From Pseudomonadota bacterium (GTDB taxonomy: Bacteria; Pseudomonadota; Gammaproteobacteria; Burkholderiales; Gallionellaceae), in contig JAJXTH010000011.1 of NCBI GenBank assembly GCA_021783995.1, positions 1 to 63,857 of the forward strand: 63,857 nt of DNA, written 5' to 3'. The notes under the pieces were generated by a model. That model was not told where the DNA came from. It saw only the letters and a program-made list of their open reading frames with translations, and did no database searches. The translations under genes and the position numbers were made by a program. The stretch's first letter is position 1. Every line of letters starts with the position of its first letter. This document shows, piece by piece, positions 53,851-61,494 of the stretch.

Positions 53851-54821
53851 ACATTCCATCAACAAGCAAAGGATTTTCTCTCGTCGAGATGATGATAGGC
53901 ATCACCTTGGGACTGCTCGTCGTGGCAGGCGTCGGCACGATATTCGCAAACAACTACAGGACGCGCGTGGAAACGGAGAAGACCAACCTCCAGATCGAGA
54001 ACGGCCGATATGCAACGCAGTTGCTGACGGACGAGATGCGCATGGCGGGATATTACGGCGAGCTTGATCCCACGAGCCTCACTACGCCTTCAACTCTGCC
54101 TGATCCATGCGATACCACCAATGCGACGCTGGTCTCGGCGGTCGCGTTGCCGGTTCAAGGAGTTAACAACGCTACGGCTGCGCCAAGTTGCATCTCGGAT
54201 CTGAAAACAGGCACGGATATTTTTGTCGACAGGCGCGCGAGCGGCTGCGTTCAGGGAACGTCCGGGTGCGCCAGCGGAAGCTATGTCTATTTTCAGACTT
54301 CGCTTTGCAGCACGTCGGCGAACCAGTATCTCATCAGCACGAGTACGAGCAGCCTTAGTCTGACTGCCAAAGACTGTGCGACACTAGCCGATATACGCTC
54401 CTATCGGACCAACATTTATTTCGTCGCCAACGACGATCAGCCTGGGGATGGCATACCCACGCTCAAGGTTGCTGAGCTTGGCAGCGCCGGATTTACGATC
54501 ACGCCACTCGTCGAAGGCATAGACCAGTTCCAGATCGAATACGGCATAGACACGAATGGCGACAGTATCCCCGATGTCTACACTTCGGATCCCGGCACAT
54601 ATGGCGGATGCACAGGCGTTGCCTGTCAGACCAACTGGCGCGATGTAGTGACTGCAAGGCTCTACATTCTGGCAAGGAACACTCAGCCCAGTGGCGGATT
54701 TACCGACACGCATGTATATACCGCGGGCGGCAATACATACGGCCCTTACAACGATGCCTACAAACGTCATCTTTATACCAGCCTAGTCAGGTTCAACAAC
54801 ATAGCAGGGAGACTGGAATGA
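53847..54821 (+). CDS. pilW: Type IV pilus minor pilin PilW
   Basis: A 324-residue prepilin cut after Gly9 (SKGFSLVEMMIGITLGLLV). The block LQIENGRYATQLLTDEMRMA and several cysteines in the middle are usual for PilW. It overlaps pilV and pilX by four bases each. Confidence 0.92.
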   Translation: MNIPSTSKGFSLVEMMIGITLGLLVVAGVGTIFANNYRTRVETEKTNLQIENGRYATQLLTDEMRMAGYYGELDPTSLTTPSTLPDPCDTTNATLVSAVALPVQGVNNATAAPSCISDLKTGTDIFVDRRASGCVQGTSGCASGSYVYFQTSLCSTSANQYLISTSTSSLSLTAKDCATLADIRSYRTNIYFVANDDQPGDGIPTLKVAELGSAGFTITPLVEGIDQFQIEYGIDTNGDSIPDVYTSDPGTYGGCTGVACQTNWRDVVTARLYILARNTQPSGGFTDTHVYTAGGNTYGPYNDAYKRHLYTSLVRFNNIAGRLE

Positions 54822-55387
54822 ACTCACAGCGAGGATTCTCTCTGTTGGTCAGCATGATCATGCTGCTCTTAATGACATTGCTAGCAATCGCATCCTTCCA
54901 CATGGGCAGCAGCCAGACTGCGGTCGTGGCTAACGCGCAGCACAAGAACGAAGGCATAGATGCGGCGACCCAGGCGATAGAACAGGTCGTCAATTCGAGC
55001 AACTTCACGCAAAACCCTGCAGCAGCCATACCCAACACGAACTGTACCGCAGGCGGCGGGGCCAACACCTGGTGCGTGGACAGCAATGGCGATGGCGTGC
55101 AGGATTTCACGGTGACCATGCCGGTCGCACCCAAGTGCGTGGAGGCGACGCCGATACTGAACAGCCAGCTCAATCTGCAAAATGCTGATGATCTCGCTTG
55201 TTCGTCCGGCACGCAACAGAATTTCGGCGTGAGCGGGGGAAGCGGCTCTGGCAATTCGCTGTGCGCCAATTCGACTTGGGAGATCACGGCGCAGGCCAAT
55301 GATCCGGCGACGGAAACGAGCACCACGGTAACGCAGGGTGTGAGCATGCGCATTCCTGTGACGGCTATGACCAACAACTGCCCGTAA
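54818..55387 (+). CDS. pilX: Type IV pilus minor pilin PilX
   Basis: A 189-residue pilin with a six-residue leader (MNSQRG) and FSLLVSMIMLLLMTLLAIAS. Position 5 of the mature protein is Val, not Glu, as is usual for PilX. The N-terminal PilX helix is followed by a Ser/Gly-rich, cysteine-containing domain. The start overlaps the pilW stop; pilY1 follows after ten bases. Confidence 0.88.
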   Translation: MNSQRGFSLLVSMIMLLLMTLLAIASFHMGSSQTAVVANAQHKNEGIDAATQAIEQVVNSSNFTQNPAAAIPNTNCTAGGGANTWCVDSNGDGVQDFTVTMPVAPKCVEATPILNSQLNLQNADDLACSSGTQQNFGVSGGSGSGNSLCANSTWEITAQANDPATETSTTVTQGVSMRIPVTAMTNNCP

Positions 55388-55397
55388 GGAGAGAAAA

Positions 55398-58300
55398 ATG
55401 AATTCCAACAGAATCCTGAAGCGCCTGCCGCTTCTCCTGCTGGCCGCAAACGTGACCGCAAGCGCGATGGACATCGACCTATACACGCTGAACAGCGGCA
55501 CCAACAACCCTGCGCCCAATGTGCTGATCGTGCTGGACAACACATCCAACTGGTCGCGTAATAGCCAGCACTGGCCCGATAACGGCGGCAATCAGGGGCA
55601 GGCCGAAGTGCAGGCGATCCAGACCGTGTTGCAAAGCCTCAATGCAAACGTGAATGTCGGCCTTCTGGAATTCGTCACCGGCGGCAATGCGAACGACAAT
55701 GGCGGATTTGTGCGCCAGGCCATCGCACCCATGGGCCCTAGCCAGACCAACGGCCCGGCGAACCTGAGCGCGTTTTCAACCAAGCTCACCACCATCTATA
55801 ACAACATAACCTCCAGCACGGAAAAGCAGAACTCCGGTCAAGCCTATGGCAACCTGATGTATGACGCCTACAATTATCTGGCAGGCAGGGTGCCGTTCGC
55901 TGCGAGCGCGGATGTGGTTTCATCCATTGCGGATTCCAACGGATATAGTACGAACTACACGCAGTTCAAGACGCCGCTCACGAGCGACGACGGCTGTGCG
56001 ACCACCTATATCATCTTCATCGGAAATCCGGATGCGAACGGACCTGCCAGCGATCTTGCCGCGAATACGACCGCGCTTTCCGGCTTGGGCGGAAACACGG
56101 CCCAGCTCAAGCTTCCGAATTTTACGGTGTCTTCACACGGAACCGGCCTTGCAACCGATGTGGCGGCCGGGACTTACACGCTGGATACCAATCCCTTCAA
56201 CGCGGACGAGTGGGCGCGCTTCATGTACCAGAACGGCGTTACTGTGGGCGGCACGACATTCAACGTCAACACTTATGCGATAGATGTATGGTATGCCGCG
56301 CCCAATGCGCAGCAGAGCGGATTGCTGTCCAGCATGGCGCAAAATGGCGGCGGCAAATACTTTGTGGCCAACAATGCGGCCGCGATTGCATCTTCGCTGC
56401 AGTCCATTTTCTCGGAGATACTGGCTCGAAACTCTTCCTTCGCATCGGCCAGTTTGCCGATTTCTGCCACCAACCGCGCGCAGAACGACAATCAGGTCTA
56501 TATCGGGATGTTCCGCCCCAACCCCAATTCTTTGCCGCGCTGGTTCGGCAACATGAAGCGTTACCAGGTTGCCAATTTTTCAGGACTTGCAAACCTAGCA
56601 GACGTGAACGGATCGCCCGCGACCGACACCACGACCGGGTTCATCACGCCCTGCGCGGTAAGCTGGTGGACAACAGATTCCGGCAGTTACTGGGCAAGTG
56701 TTTCTGGAGGCACGATAGGGCCGCGCGTTTTCTTCACCACCGCGAACACGCCAGGCCTGTCCTGGGGGACGAGTGGCGATGACACCAATCTCGCCAAGAG
56801 CGCATGTTCGCTCACGGGGACCAACGTGTATTCGGACACGCCGGATGGCCCCATCGTCGAGAAGGGCGGAGTCGCAGAGATGTTGCGCAATGCCACCAGC
56901 CGCAATGTTCTGACTCTGTCCGGCAGCTCCCTGGTTCCGTTCAATACATCCAATGCAGCGATCTCCAGCAACACCACGATCAATGCGAACATCGTGAATT
57001 TTATATCGGGCCAGGATGTCACGGGTGAAATCAACGCGACCGCATCGACCGCAAACCGCCCGTCGATACACGGCGATGTAATTCATTCAAAGCCTATACC
57101 TGTTGATTATGGCAGCACGACCGGGATCATGGTGTTTTACGGCGCCAATGACGGCACATATCGAGCGGTCAATGCCGCGACGGGCGCAGAGTCATGGTCT
57201 TTCGTCGCTCCAGAGTTCTTTCCCAACCTGGAGCGCCTGATGGACAACAGCCCGGTGATTTCATCGACAACCCCCAAGGGATTCTATTTCGATGGTTCTA
57301 CTGGCATCTATCAGAACTCAACCAACTCCAGCGTCTGGATCTATCCCGCCATGCGCCGCGGCGGGCGCATGATATACGCCCTTGACGTGAGCACTCCTTC
57401 CAGCCCGGCGTTCCTCTGGAAAGCGGGCTGCCCCAGCATAGGCAGCAATACGGGGTGCACGACAGGTCTTTCCAACATAGGTCAGACATGGTCCACGCCG
57501 TCGGTTGCGATCCTCCCAGGCTATTCGACAACCAAGCCTGTTGTCATCGTGGGTGGCGGCTACGATGCCTGCGAGGATGCGAATAGCAGCGCGCCCAGCT
57601 GCTCTGCGCCGACCGGCAACGCGGTTTATGTGTTCGACGCGCAAAGCGGCGCGCTGCTCGCATCTTTCAGCACCACACGCAGCGTAGCGGCGGATGTCTC
57701 TCTGGTGGATATCAACTACGACGGCAACGTGGATGCGGCTTATGTCGCGGACACGGGAGGCAATATTTACCGGATCGATTTTTCCGACCCTGCGAATTCC
57801 TTCACTCCAAAGGCGGTTGCCAACTGGAGCATAACCAAGGTTGCCTACACCAATGGTTCAGGAAGAAAGTTCCTGTTTGCGCCTGCGGTTCTTCCCTACA
57901 ACAATCAGGTATATCTGGCCTTGGGCTCAGGCGACCGCGAGCATCCGCTGATCACCAACTATCCATATACGACGCCTATCAAGAACCGCTTTTATGTCTA
58001 TCTGGACAATCCGAACAGCAGTTCCGCGACCCCGGTCAACCTCGACGGTACGAGCATGCTTAACAATACGATCGACCCAGGATGCGGCAACAGCCAGGTG
58101 CTTCCCAACGGCAGCTATTCAGGCTGGTATATGGATCTGACAGCCTATGGGGTTGGTGAACAGACAGTGACTTCCGCGCTGATCACGGGAGGCCTGGTCA
58201 CATTCAGCACCAATCGCCCTGTCAGCAGCAACAACAGCTGCGCGAACCCCCTGGGCGAGGCGCGCGGCTACTGGGTCAACCTGCTCAATGGTTCGGGCGC

Positions 58301-58574
58301 TGTCGGCACTGCTGCTGCTACCTGCACGCCGATAGGCGGGGTGGACGCGAACGGCAATACCATCTCCCGTTCGACAACTTTTGTCGGCGGCGGCCTGCCT
58401 CCTTCCCCTGTAGTTGGCAACGTCAATGTCAATGGATCGGTTGAGACCGTTGTGATCGGCGCGGCCCAGAAGAACGGCGGCGCGAGCACGGCGATCTCCG
58501 GGCAGAATATACAGCCTCCGATCTCGACGCGCCGCAAGCGTGTCTACTGGCGCGTCAACGGCGATAATCACTAG
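55398..58574 (+). CDS. pilY1: Pilus tip adhesin/assembly protein PilY1 (PilC)
   Basis: A 1058-residue secreted protein with a signal peptide ending near residue 23. The N-terminal part is a vWA-like domain: APNVLIVLDNTSNWS has the MIDAS aspartate but Thr and Asn where DxSxS has Ser. The C-terminal beta-propeller (from about 550) contains VFYGANDGTYRAVNAATGAE and the calcium loop DINYDGNVD (771-779) followed by AAYVADTGGNIYRID, which in Pseudomonas PilY1 controls extension and retraction. SD GGAGAG precedes the ATG. It ends the minor-pilin operon. Confidence 0.93.
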   Translation: MNSNRILKRLPLLLLAANVTASAMDIDLYTLNSGTNNPAPNVLIVLDNTSNWSRNSQHWPDNGGNQGQAEVQAIQTVLQSLNANVNVGLLEFVTGGNANDNGGFVRQAIAPMGPSQTNGPANLSAFSTKLTTIYNNITSSTEKQNSGQAYGNLMYDAYNYLAGRVPFAASADVVSSIADSNGYSTNYTQFKTPLTSDDGCATTYIIFIGNPDANGPASDLAANTTALSGLGGNTAQLKLPNFTVSSHGTGLATDVAAGTYTLDTNPFNADEWARFMYQNGVTVGGTTFNVNTYAIDVWYAAPNAQQSGLLSSMAQNGGGKYFVANNAAAIASSLQSIFSEILARNSSFASASLPISATNRAQNDNQVYIGMFRPNPNSLPRWFGNMKRYQVANFSGLANLADVNGSPATDTTTGFITPCAVSWWTTDSGSYWASVSGGTIGPRVFFTTANTPGLSWGTSGDDTNLAKSACSLTGTNVYSDTPDGPIVEKGGVAEMLRNATSRNVLTLSGSSLVPFNTSNAAISSNTTINANIVNFISGQDVTGEINATASTANRPSIHGDVIHSKPIPVDYGSTTGIMVFYGANDGTYRAVNAATGAESWSFVAPEFFPNLERLMDNSPVISSTTPKGFYFDGSTGIYQNSTNSSVWIYPAMRRGGRMIYALDVSTPSSPAFLWKAGCPSIGSNTGCTTGLSNIGQTWSTPSVAILPGYSTTKPVVIVGGGYDACEDANSSAPSCSAPTGNAVYVFDAQSGALLASFSTTRSVAADVSLVDINYDGNVDAAYVADTGGNIYRIDFSDPANSFTPKAVANWSITKVAYTNGSGRKFLFAPAVLPYNNQVYLALGSGDREHPLITNYPYTTPIKNRFYVYLDNPNSSSATPVNLDGTSMLNNTIDPGCGNSQVLPNGSYSGWYMDLTAYGVGEQTVTSALITGGLVTFSTNRPVSSNNSCANPLGEARGYWVNLLNGSGAVGTAAATCTPIGGVDANGNTISRSTTFVGGGLPPSPVVGNVNVNGSVETVVIGAAQKNGGASTAISGQNIQPPISTRRKRVYWRVNGDNH

Positions 58575-58589
58575 CCGTCCCTGCGCCCA

Positions 58590-58631
58590 GCCAACCCAAC
58601 TGCATTCAATGTGGAATGAAGTTGGGTTGGC
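58590..58631 (+). terminator. Long hairpin after pilY1
   Basis: Arms GCCAACCCAACT and AGTTGGGTTGGC, extended inward by CATTC/GAATG, around a small loop. No T-run on either side, but the stem is long and sits between pilY1 and the convergent DUF2721 gene, two bases past the latter's stop. Confidence 0.55.
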
Positions 58632-58632
58632 G

Positions 58633-59031
58633 CTAACGTATTCTGATGATGCCGGTGGCCAGCGAGATTTCGCGCAGGAAGCAGAGCAGGGCGAATGTCA
58701 AAGTGAGCATCGCGGCGACGAAAAAGAAGGAAACGGTTCCGGAAGGGTCGCGTCCAAGCTCGGAGCCGATGAACAGCGCTGCGATCACGATGCAGACGAA
58801 AAGGGCTGAGATCGTGCAGAGGCTGATCGACCAGTGTATCCAGCGCGCCCGCTGAACAAGAGTGTTCTTTTCATCGCTGTGCGCTTCTCCTTCTATGGAT
58901 CGGAAGCGGTCTATCACGCGACCGAGCCTGCTTGAGAGCACGCTCAAAAATGCCCCCACGCCGGTGAGAAGAAATACGGGTGCGACTGCCTGCTGGATCG
59001 CATGCGCGGCAACGATGATTTCTGTATGCAT
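58633..59031 (-). CDS. DUF2721 family membrane protein
   Basis: A 132-residue protein with three hydrophobic segments (about 14-30, 68-88, 98-118). The DRFRSIE and RARWIHWSISLCTISALFVC blocks fit DUF2721. The function is not known. It is divergent from mutY (68-base spacer) and convergent with pilY1. Confidence 0.82.
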   Translation of the reverse strand: MHTEIIVAAHAIQQAVAPVFLLTGVGAFLSVLSSRLGRVIDRFRSIEGEAHSDEKNTLVQRARWIHWSISLCTISALFVCIVIAALFIGSELGRDPSGTVSFFFVAAMLTLTFALLCFLREISLATGIIRIR

Positions 59032-59099
59032 GACTCTTTCCTTTCTCTGGCAATCCTAGCACGGGAATTCGCAGGTCGCATTCCGCATATAATGCACCC

Positions 59100-60128
59100 A
59101 TGGGTATCGATCCTGCATCATTCTCATCTTCTCTTATCGCCTGGCAGCGCAAGCATGGCCGCAACGACCTGCCGTGGCAGGGCGCTGACCCTTATCGCGT
59201 ATGGCTATCCGAGATCATGCTGCAACAGACGCAGGTTTCCACAGTCATTCCCTATTACCTGCGTTTCGTCGCTTCCTTTCCGGATATCGTGACCCTGGCG
59301 AATGCCGAAGAAGAAGCTGTGCTGGCCCACTGGAGCGGGCTGGGCTATTACGCAAGATGTCGAAACCTGCACCGTGCTGCAAGGGCGATTGTGGATATTC
59401 ACGATGGACAGTTCCCGCAGCAGTATGAGCAGATACTCGGCCTGCCCGGCATAGGGCGTTCGACAGCAGCTGCGATCAGCGCACAGGCTTTTCACGAGAA
59501 GCGCGCGATACTCGATGGCAACGTCAAGCGTCTGCTTGCGCGCTATTGCGGAATCAGCGGAGAGACTTCGGCAAAGCAGGTCGAGAATGAACTTTGGAGA
59601 CAGGCCGAGGCGCTGTTGCCGGATCGCGATTTTGCTGTGTACACACAGGCTCTGATGGACATGGGTGCAACGCTTTGCACACGTAGCAATCCCAAATGCG
59701 GCATCTGCCCTGTGCAAAAAGATTGCATTGCACTTCAGTCCGGTCGGGTAAAAGAGCTTCCCACGCCGAAGACGCGCAAGCGCGTTCCGGAAAAACGGAC
59801 GATTTTTCTGCTTGTGAACTCGGGCGGAGAGATACTTCTTGAGAAGCGCAAGCCTTCAGGGATTTGGGGAGGGCTCTGGTGTTTCCCGGAGGCAGGTGAG
59901 GAGGAGTTCGAAGCGCATTGCAAGGGCTGGAACATAGAAGAACAGGCAGAATGGCCTGAGTTCACGCATACATTCACACATTTCAGGCTTAACATCCGGC
60001 CGATTTATATGAATCTTGCAGAAAAGCCAGAATGCGAAAGAGAACACACGTGGATGAGCCTGAATGATGCGCTGCAGGCAGCGATTCCCGCGCCTGTCAG
60101 AAAGCTGCTCGCGAACTTCGAGGATTAA
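59100..60128 (+). CDS. mutY: Adenine DNA glycosylase MutY
   Basis: A 342-residue base-excision enzyme removing A opposite 8-oxoG. The catalytic Glu is in LSEIMLQQTQV (Glu38), the helix-hairpin-helix in LPGIGRSTAAAI, and the catalytic Asp in ILDGNVKRLLA (Asp139). The [4Fe-4S] cluster cysteines are 193, 200, 203 and 209 (C-x6-C-x2-C-x5-C). The C-terminal NUDIX-like domain (from about 233) has FTHTFTHFRL. It is complete. Confidence 0.96.
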   Translation: MGIDPASFSSSLIAWQRKHGRNDLPWQGADPYRVWLSEIMLQQTQVSTVIPYYLRFVASFPDIVTLANAEEEAVLAHWSGLGYYARCRNLHRAARAIVDIHDGQFPQQYEQILGLPGIGRSTAAAISAQAFHEKRAILDGNVKRLLARYCGISGETSAKQVENELWRQAEALLPDRDFAVYTQALMDMGATLCTRSNPKCGICPVQKDCIALQSGRVKELPTPKTRKRVPEKRTIFLLVNSGGEILLEKRKPSGIWGGLWCFPEAGEEEFEAHCKGWNIEEQAEWPEFTHTFTHFRLNIRPIYMNLAEKPECEREHTWMSLNDALQAAIPAPVRKLLANFED

Positions 60129-60231
60129 TCCATAACGAGCACCAGAACTGCACGGGGTGACCTCCGCGCAGCAAGGCGGCCGCAGAATTGGAAGTGCCAA
60201 CATCGATGCCGAGGATGTTCGCTGAGGTCCA
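60129..60231 (-). pseudogene. Remnant of an Hsp70/YegD-like ATPase N-terminus
   Basis: Directly after the cytochrome c stop, the same strand is open without a start codon and reads WTSANILGIDVGTSNSAAAL, then LRGGHPVQF. GIDVGTSNSA is the phosphate-1 loop that opens Hsp70-type ATPases (DnaK: GIDLGTTNSC). About 30 residues keep this character, then the frame continues into mutY antisense and stops at 60097. It looks like a decayed gene start; a chance match is possible but unlikely at this length. Confidence 0.45.
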
Positions 60232-60540
60232 CTATTGCAGTTTCGATTGCACGTGGTCGTTCTGCAGTTGCCCAGGTTCTGAAAAACCGTAATACCGTTC
60301 ATTCAGGTAATGGGCGACATCGTTGATTTCTTCCTGACTCCATTGCAGATCGATGTTGGATTCCCAGCGCTGCACCTGGAGCAGAAGTGTTCTCCAGTCT
60401 GTCGCTATCCTGTGGCTGCGCTGATGCATCTTCGGCCCGTGGCAGGCATGGCAATGCGTTTCATACAGAAGTTCGCCGCGGTCAGCGTGGGCTATGGTCT
60501 GATAAGACAGCAAAAAACACAGCAACAGAATCTTTACCAT
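60232..60540 (-). CDS. Small periplasmic c-type cytochrome
   Basis: A 102-residue exported protein with a signal peptide (about 1-19) and one heme site C30-H-A-C33-H34. The C-terminal part (RIATDWRTLLLQVQRWESNI then WSQEEINDVAHYLNERYYG) follows a small cytochrome family in which the region lacks a methionine: after residue 38 there is none, so the distal ligand is probably not the usual Met; His39, His43 or a later His is possible. The role is unknown. The ribosome site GGGAGG can be hidden by an upstream hairpin. Confidence 0.82.
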   Translation of the reverse strand: MVKILLLCFLLSYQTIAHADRGELLYETHCHACHGPKMHQRSHRIATDWRTLLLQVQRWESNIDLQWSQEEINDVAHYLNERYYGFSEPGQLQNDHVQSKLQ

Positions 60541-60545
60541 GCAGG

Positions 60546-60584
60546 CCTCCCGCTAAAGCACGGAATAAAAGGCATGGCGGGAGG
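60546..60584 (-). promoter_or_regulatory. Hairpin that sequesters the cytochrome c ribosome-binding site
   Basis: In the message CCTCCCGC (60584-60577) is perfectly complementary to GCGGGAGG (60553-60546), which is the ribosome site five bases before the cytochrome ATG. The loop is 23 bases. The upstream arm lies 12 bases after the stop of the preceding gene, so ribosomes ending there could open it. Confidence 0.6.
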
Positions 60585-60596
60585 ACCGTCATGAGG

Positions 60597-60854
60597 TTAG
60601 TTCGTCGATACTGCCCAGCTGTTTGGACCGCTATACGCGGTGGAGCGTCTGTGCGATTTTTTCATGGCTGAAGATTCGCATTCAGGCAGTGCCATGGCAG
60701 GTGTCCACGATTTGCTATGCAAGCAGGTGCCTTGGCTGTCCCTGACGAAATTGCCATACCTGTCGGTCACGTAACCGTTTTTTCCGGAAAATCCATCGGC
60801 CATGGCCAGTGATGAAAAGAGTCCAAGTGCACAAATCAAAATGAGGGTTTTCAT
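60597..60854 (-). CDS. Small secreted protein resembling an OmpA-family N-terminal module
   Basis: An 85-residue protein with a signal peptide (MKTLILICALGLFSSLAMA). The mature part GYVTDRYGNFVRDSQGTCLH and SWTPAMALPEC resembles the short module seen in front of OmpA-type domains in betaproteobacteria (GYVTDSxGxVVR...C...WTPAMA..C), with its two cysteines. The peptidoglycan-binding OmpA domain is missing; a basic tail with a stop follows. It may be a stand-alone module or a truncated paralog. AGGAGA precedes the ATG. Confidence 0.7.
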   Translation of the reverse strand: MKTLILICALGLFSSLAMADGFSGKNGYVTDRYGNFVRDSQGTCLHSKSWTPAMALPECESSAMKKSHRRSTAYSGPNSWAVSTN

Positions 60855-60884
60855 GATACGTCTCCTGTCGGTGTGTTAGGTCAT

Positions 60885-61382
60885 TCAGTGCTCCCAGTTC
60901 ACGCGCAGCAGATTCTGTTCGGGGTTGTAGTGGAATTCCAGTTCGCCCTGATAGGCGTGATGCAGCGCTTCGCCTATGCCGCGCGCAAGATGTATGTCTG
61001 TCGTGGTTACCAGCGTATCGTCAGGCTTGGTTTCTATCGCCATGATGCGCTGTAGGGGGTGCTCCTCGCGTTCGTGCTGCTCATGGTGCCGCACGAGATT
61101 CATGATTTCGTCGCGATGGGAGAGGAAGAAATCCCCTTTCAGGCTGACGAAACCCGCAGGGTAGTGATCGTGCATGCGGTGGCATGCAGGGCAGGTCACG
61201 CGGTGTGCGTCCTTGGGTGCTGTGAGCCACTGCCAGCGTCCTTCGTGGTACACGGCGCCGCATTCTGTGCAGACCGAGGGCTCGTGCAACTTTCCCTTGG
61301 CCTTGTATGCGTCGTGCACATGTTCCTGAAACAGGTTGTCGTGGCGGGTGATTTTTGCGAAGCCGGAAGTGGTGTAACTCAT
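60885..61382 (-). CDS. BCAM0308-type zinc-ribbon protein
   Basis: A 165-residue cytoplasmic protein with two CxxC pairs (SVCTECGAVYHEGRW and VTCPACHRMHDHYP) forming a zinc ribbon, followed by an alpha/beta region (IETKPDDTLVTTTDIHLARG). It resembles proteins named BCAM0308 family; the function is not established. The start at 61382 has AAGGAG upstream; 28 upstream codons are ignored. It begins a minus-strand run that continues to the cytochrome gene. Confidence 0.75.
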   Translation of the reverse strand: MSYTTSGFAKITRHDNLFQEHVHDAYKAKGKLHEPSVCTECGAVYHEGRWQWLTAPKDAHRVTCPACHRMHDHYPAGFVSLKGDFFLSHRDEIMNLVRHHEQHEREEHPLQRIMAIETKPDDTLVTTTDIHLARGIGEALHHAYQGELEFHYNPEQNLLRVNWEH

Positions 61383-61463
61383 GGCATGCTCCTTGGGTCT
61401 AGATCGTGAACCTGCTGAACACAAAATACGCTCTATGCATTGAGGTGCATATATGCCGATGGA

Positions 61464-61483
61464 CATAGGCTTTTCGGCCTATG
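61464..61483 (-). terminator. Possible weak terminator after the Kef antiporter gene
   Basis: CATAGGC-TTTTCG-GCCTATG lies 12 bases past the stop. No T-run follows on the minus strand, so it may only slow or process transcripts. Confidence 0.35.
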
Positions 61484-61494
61484 GCTGTAACGAG

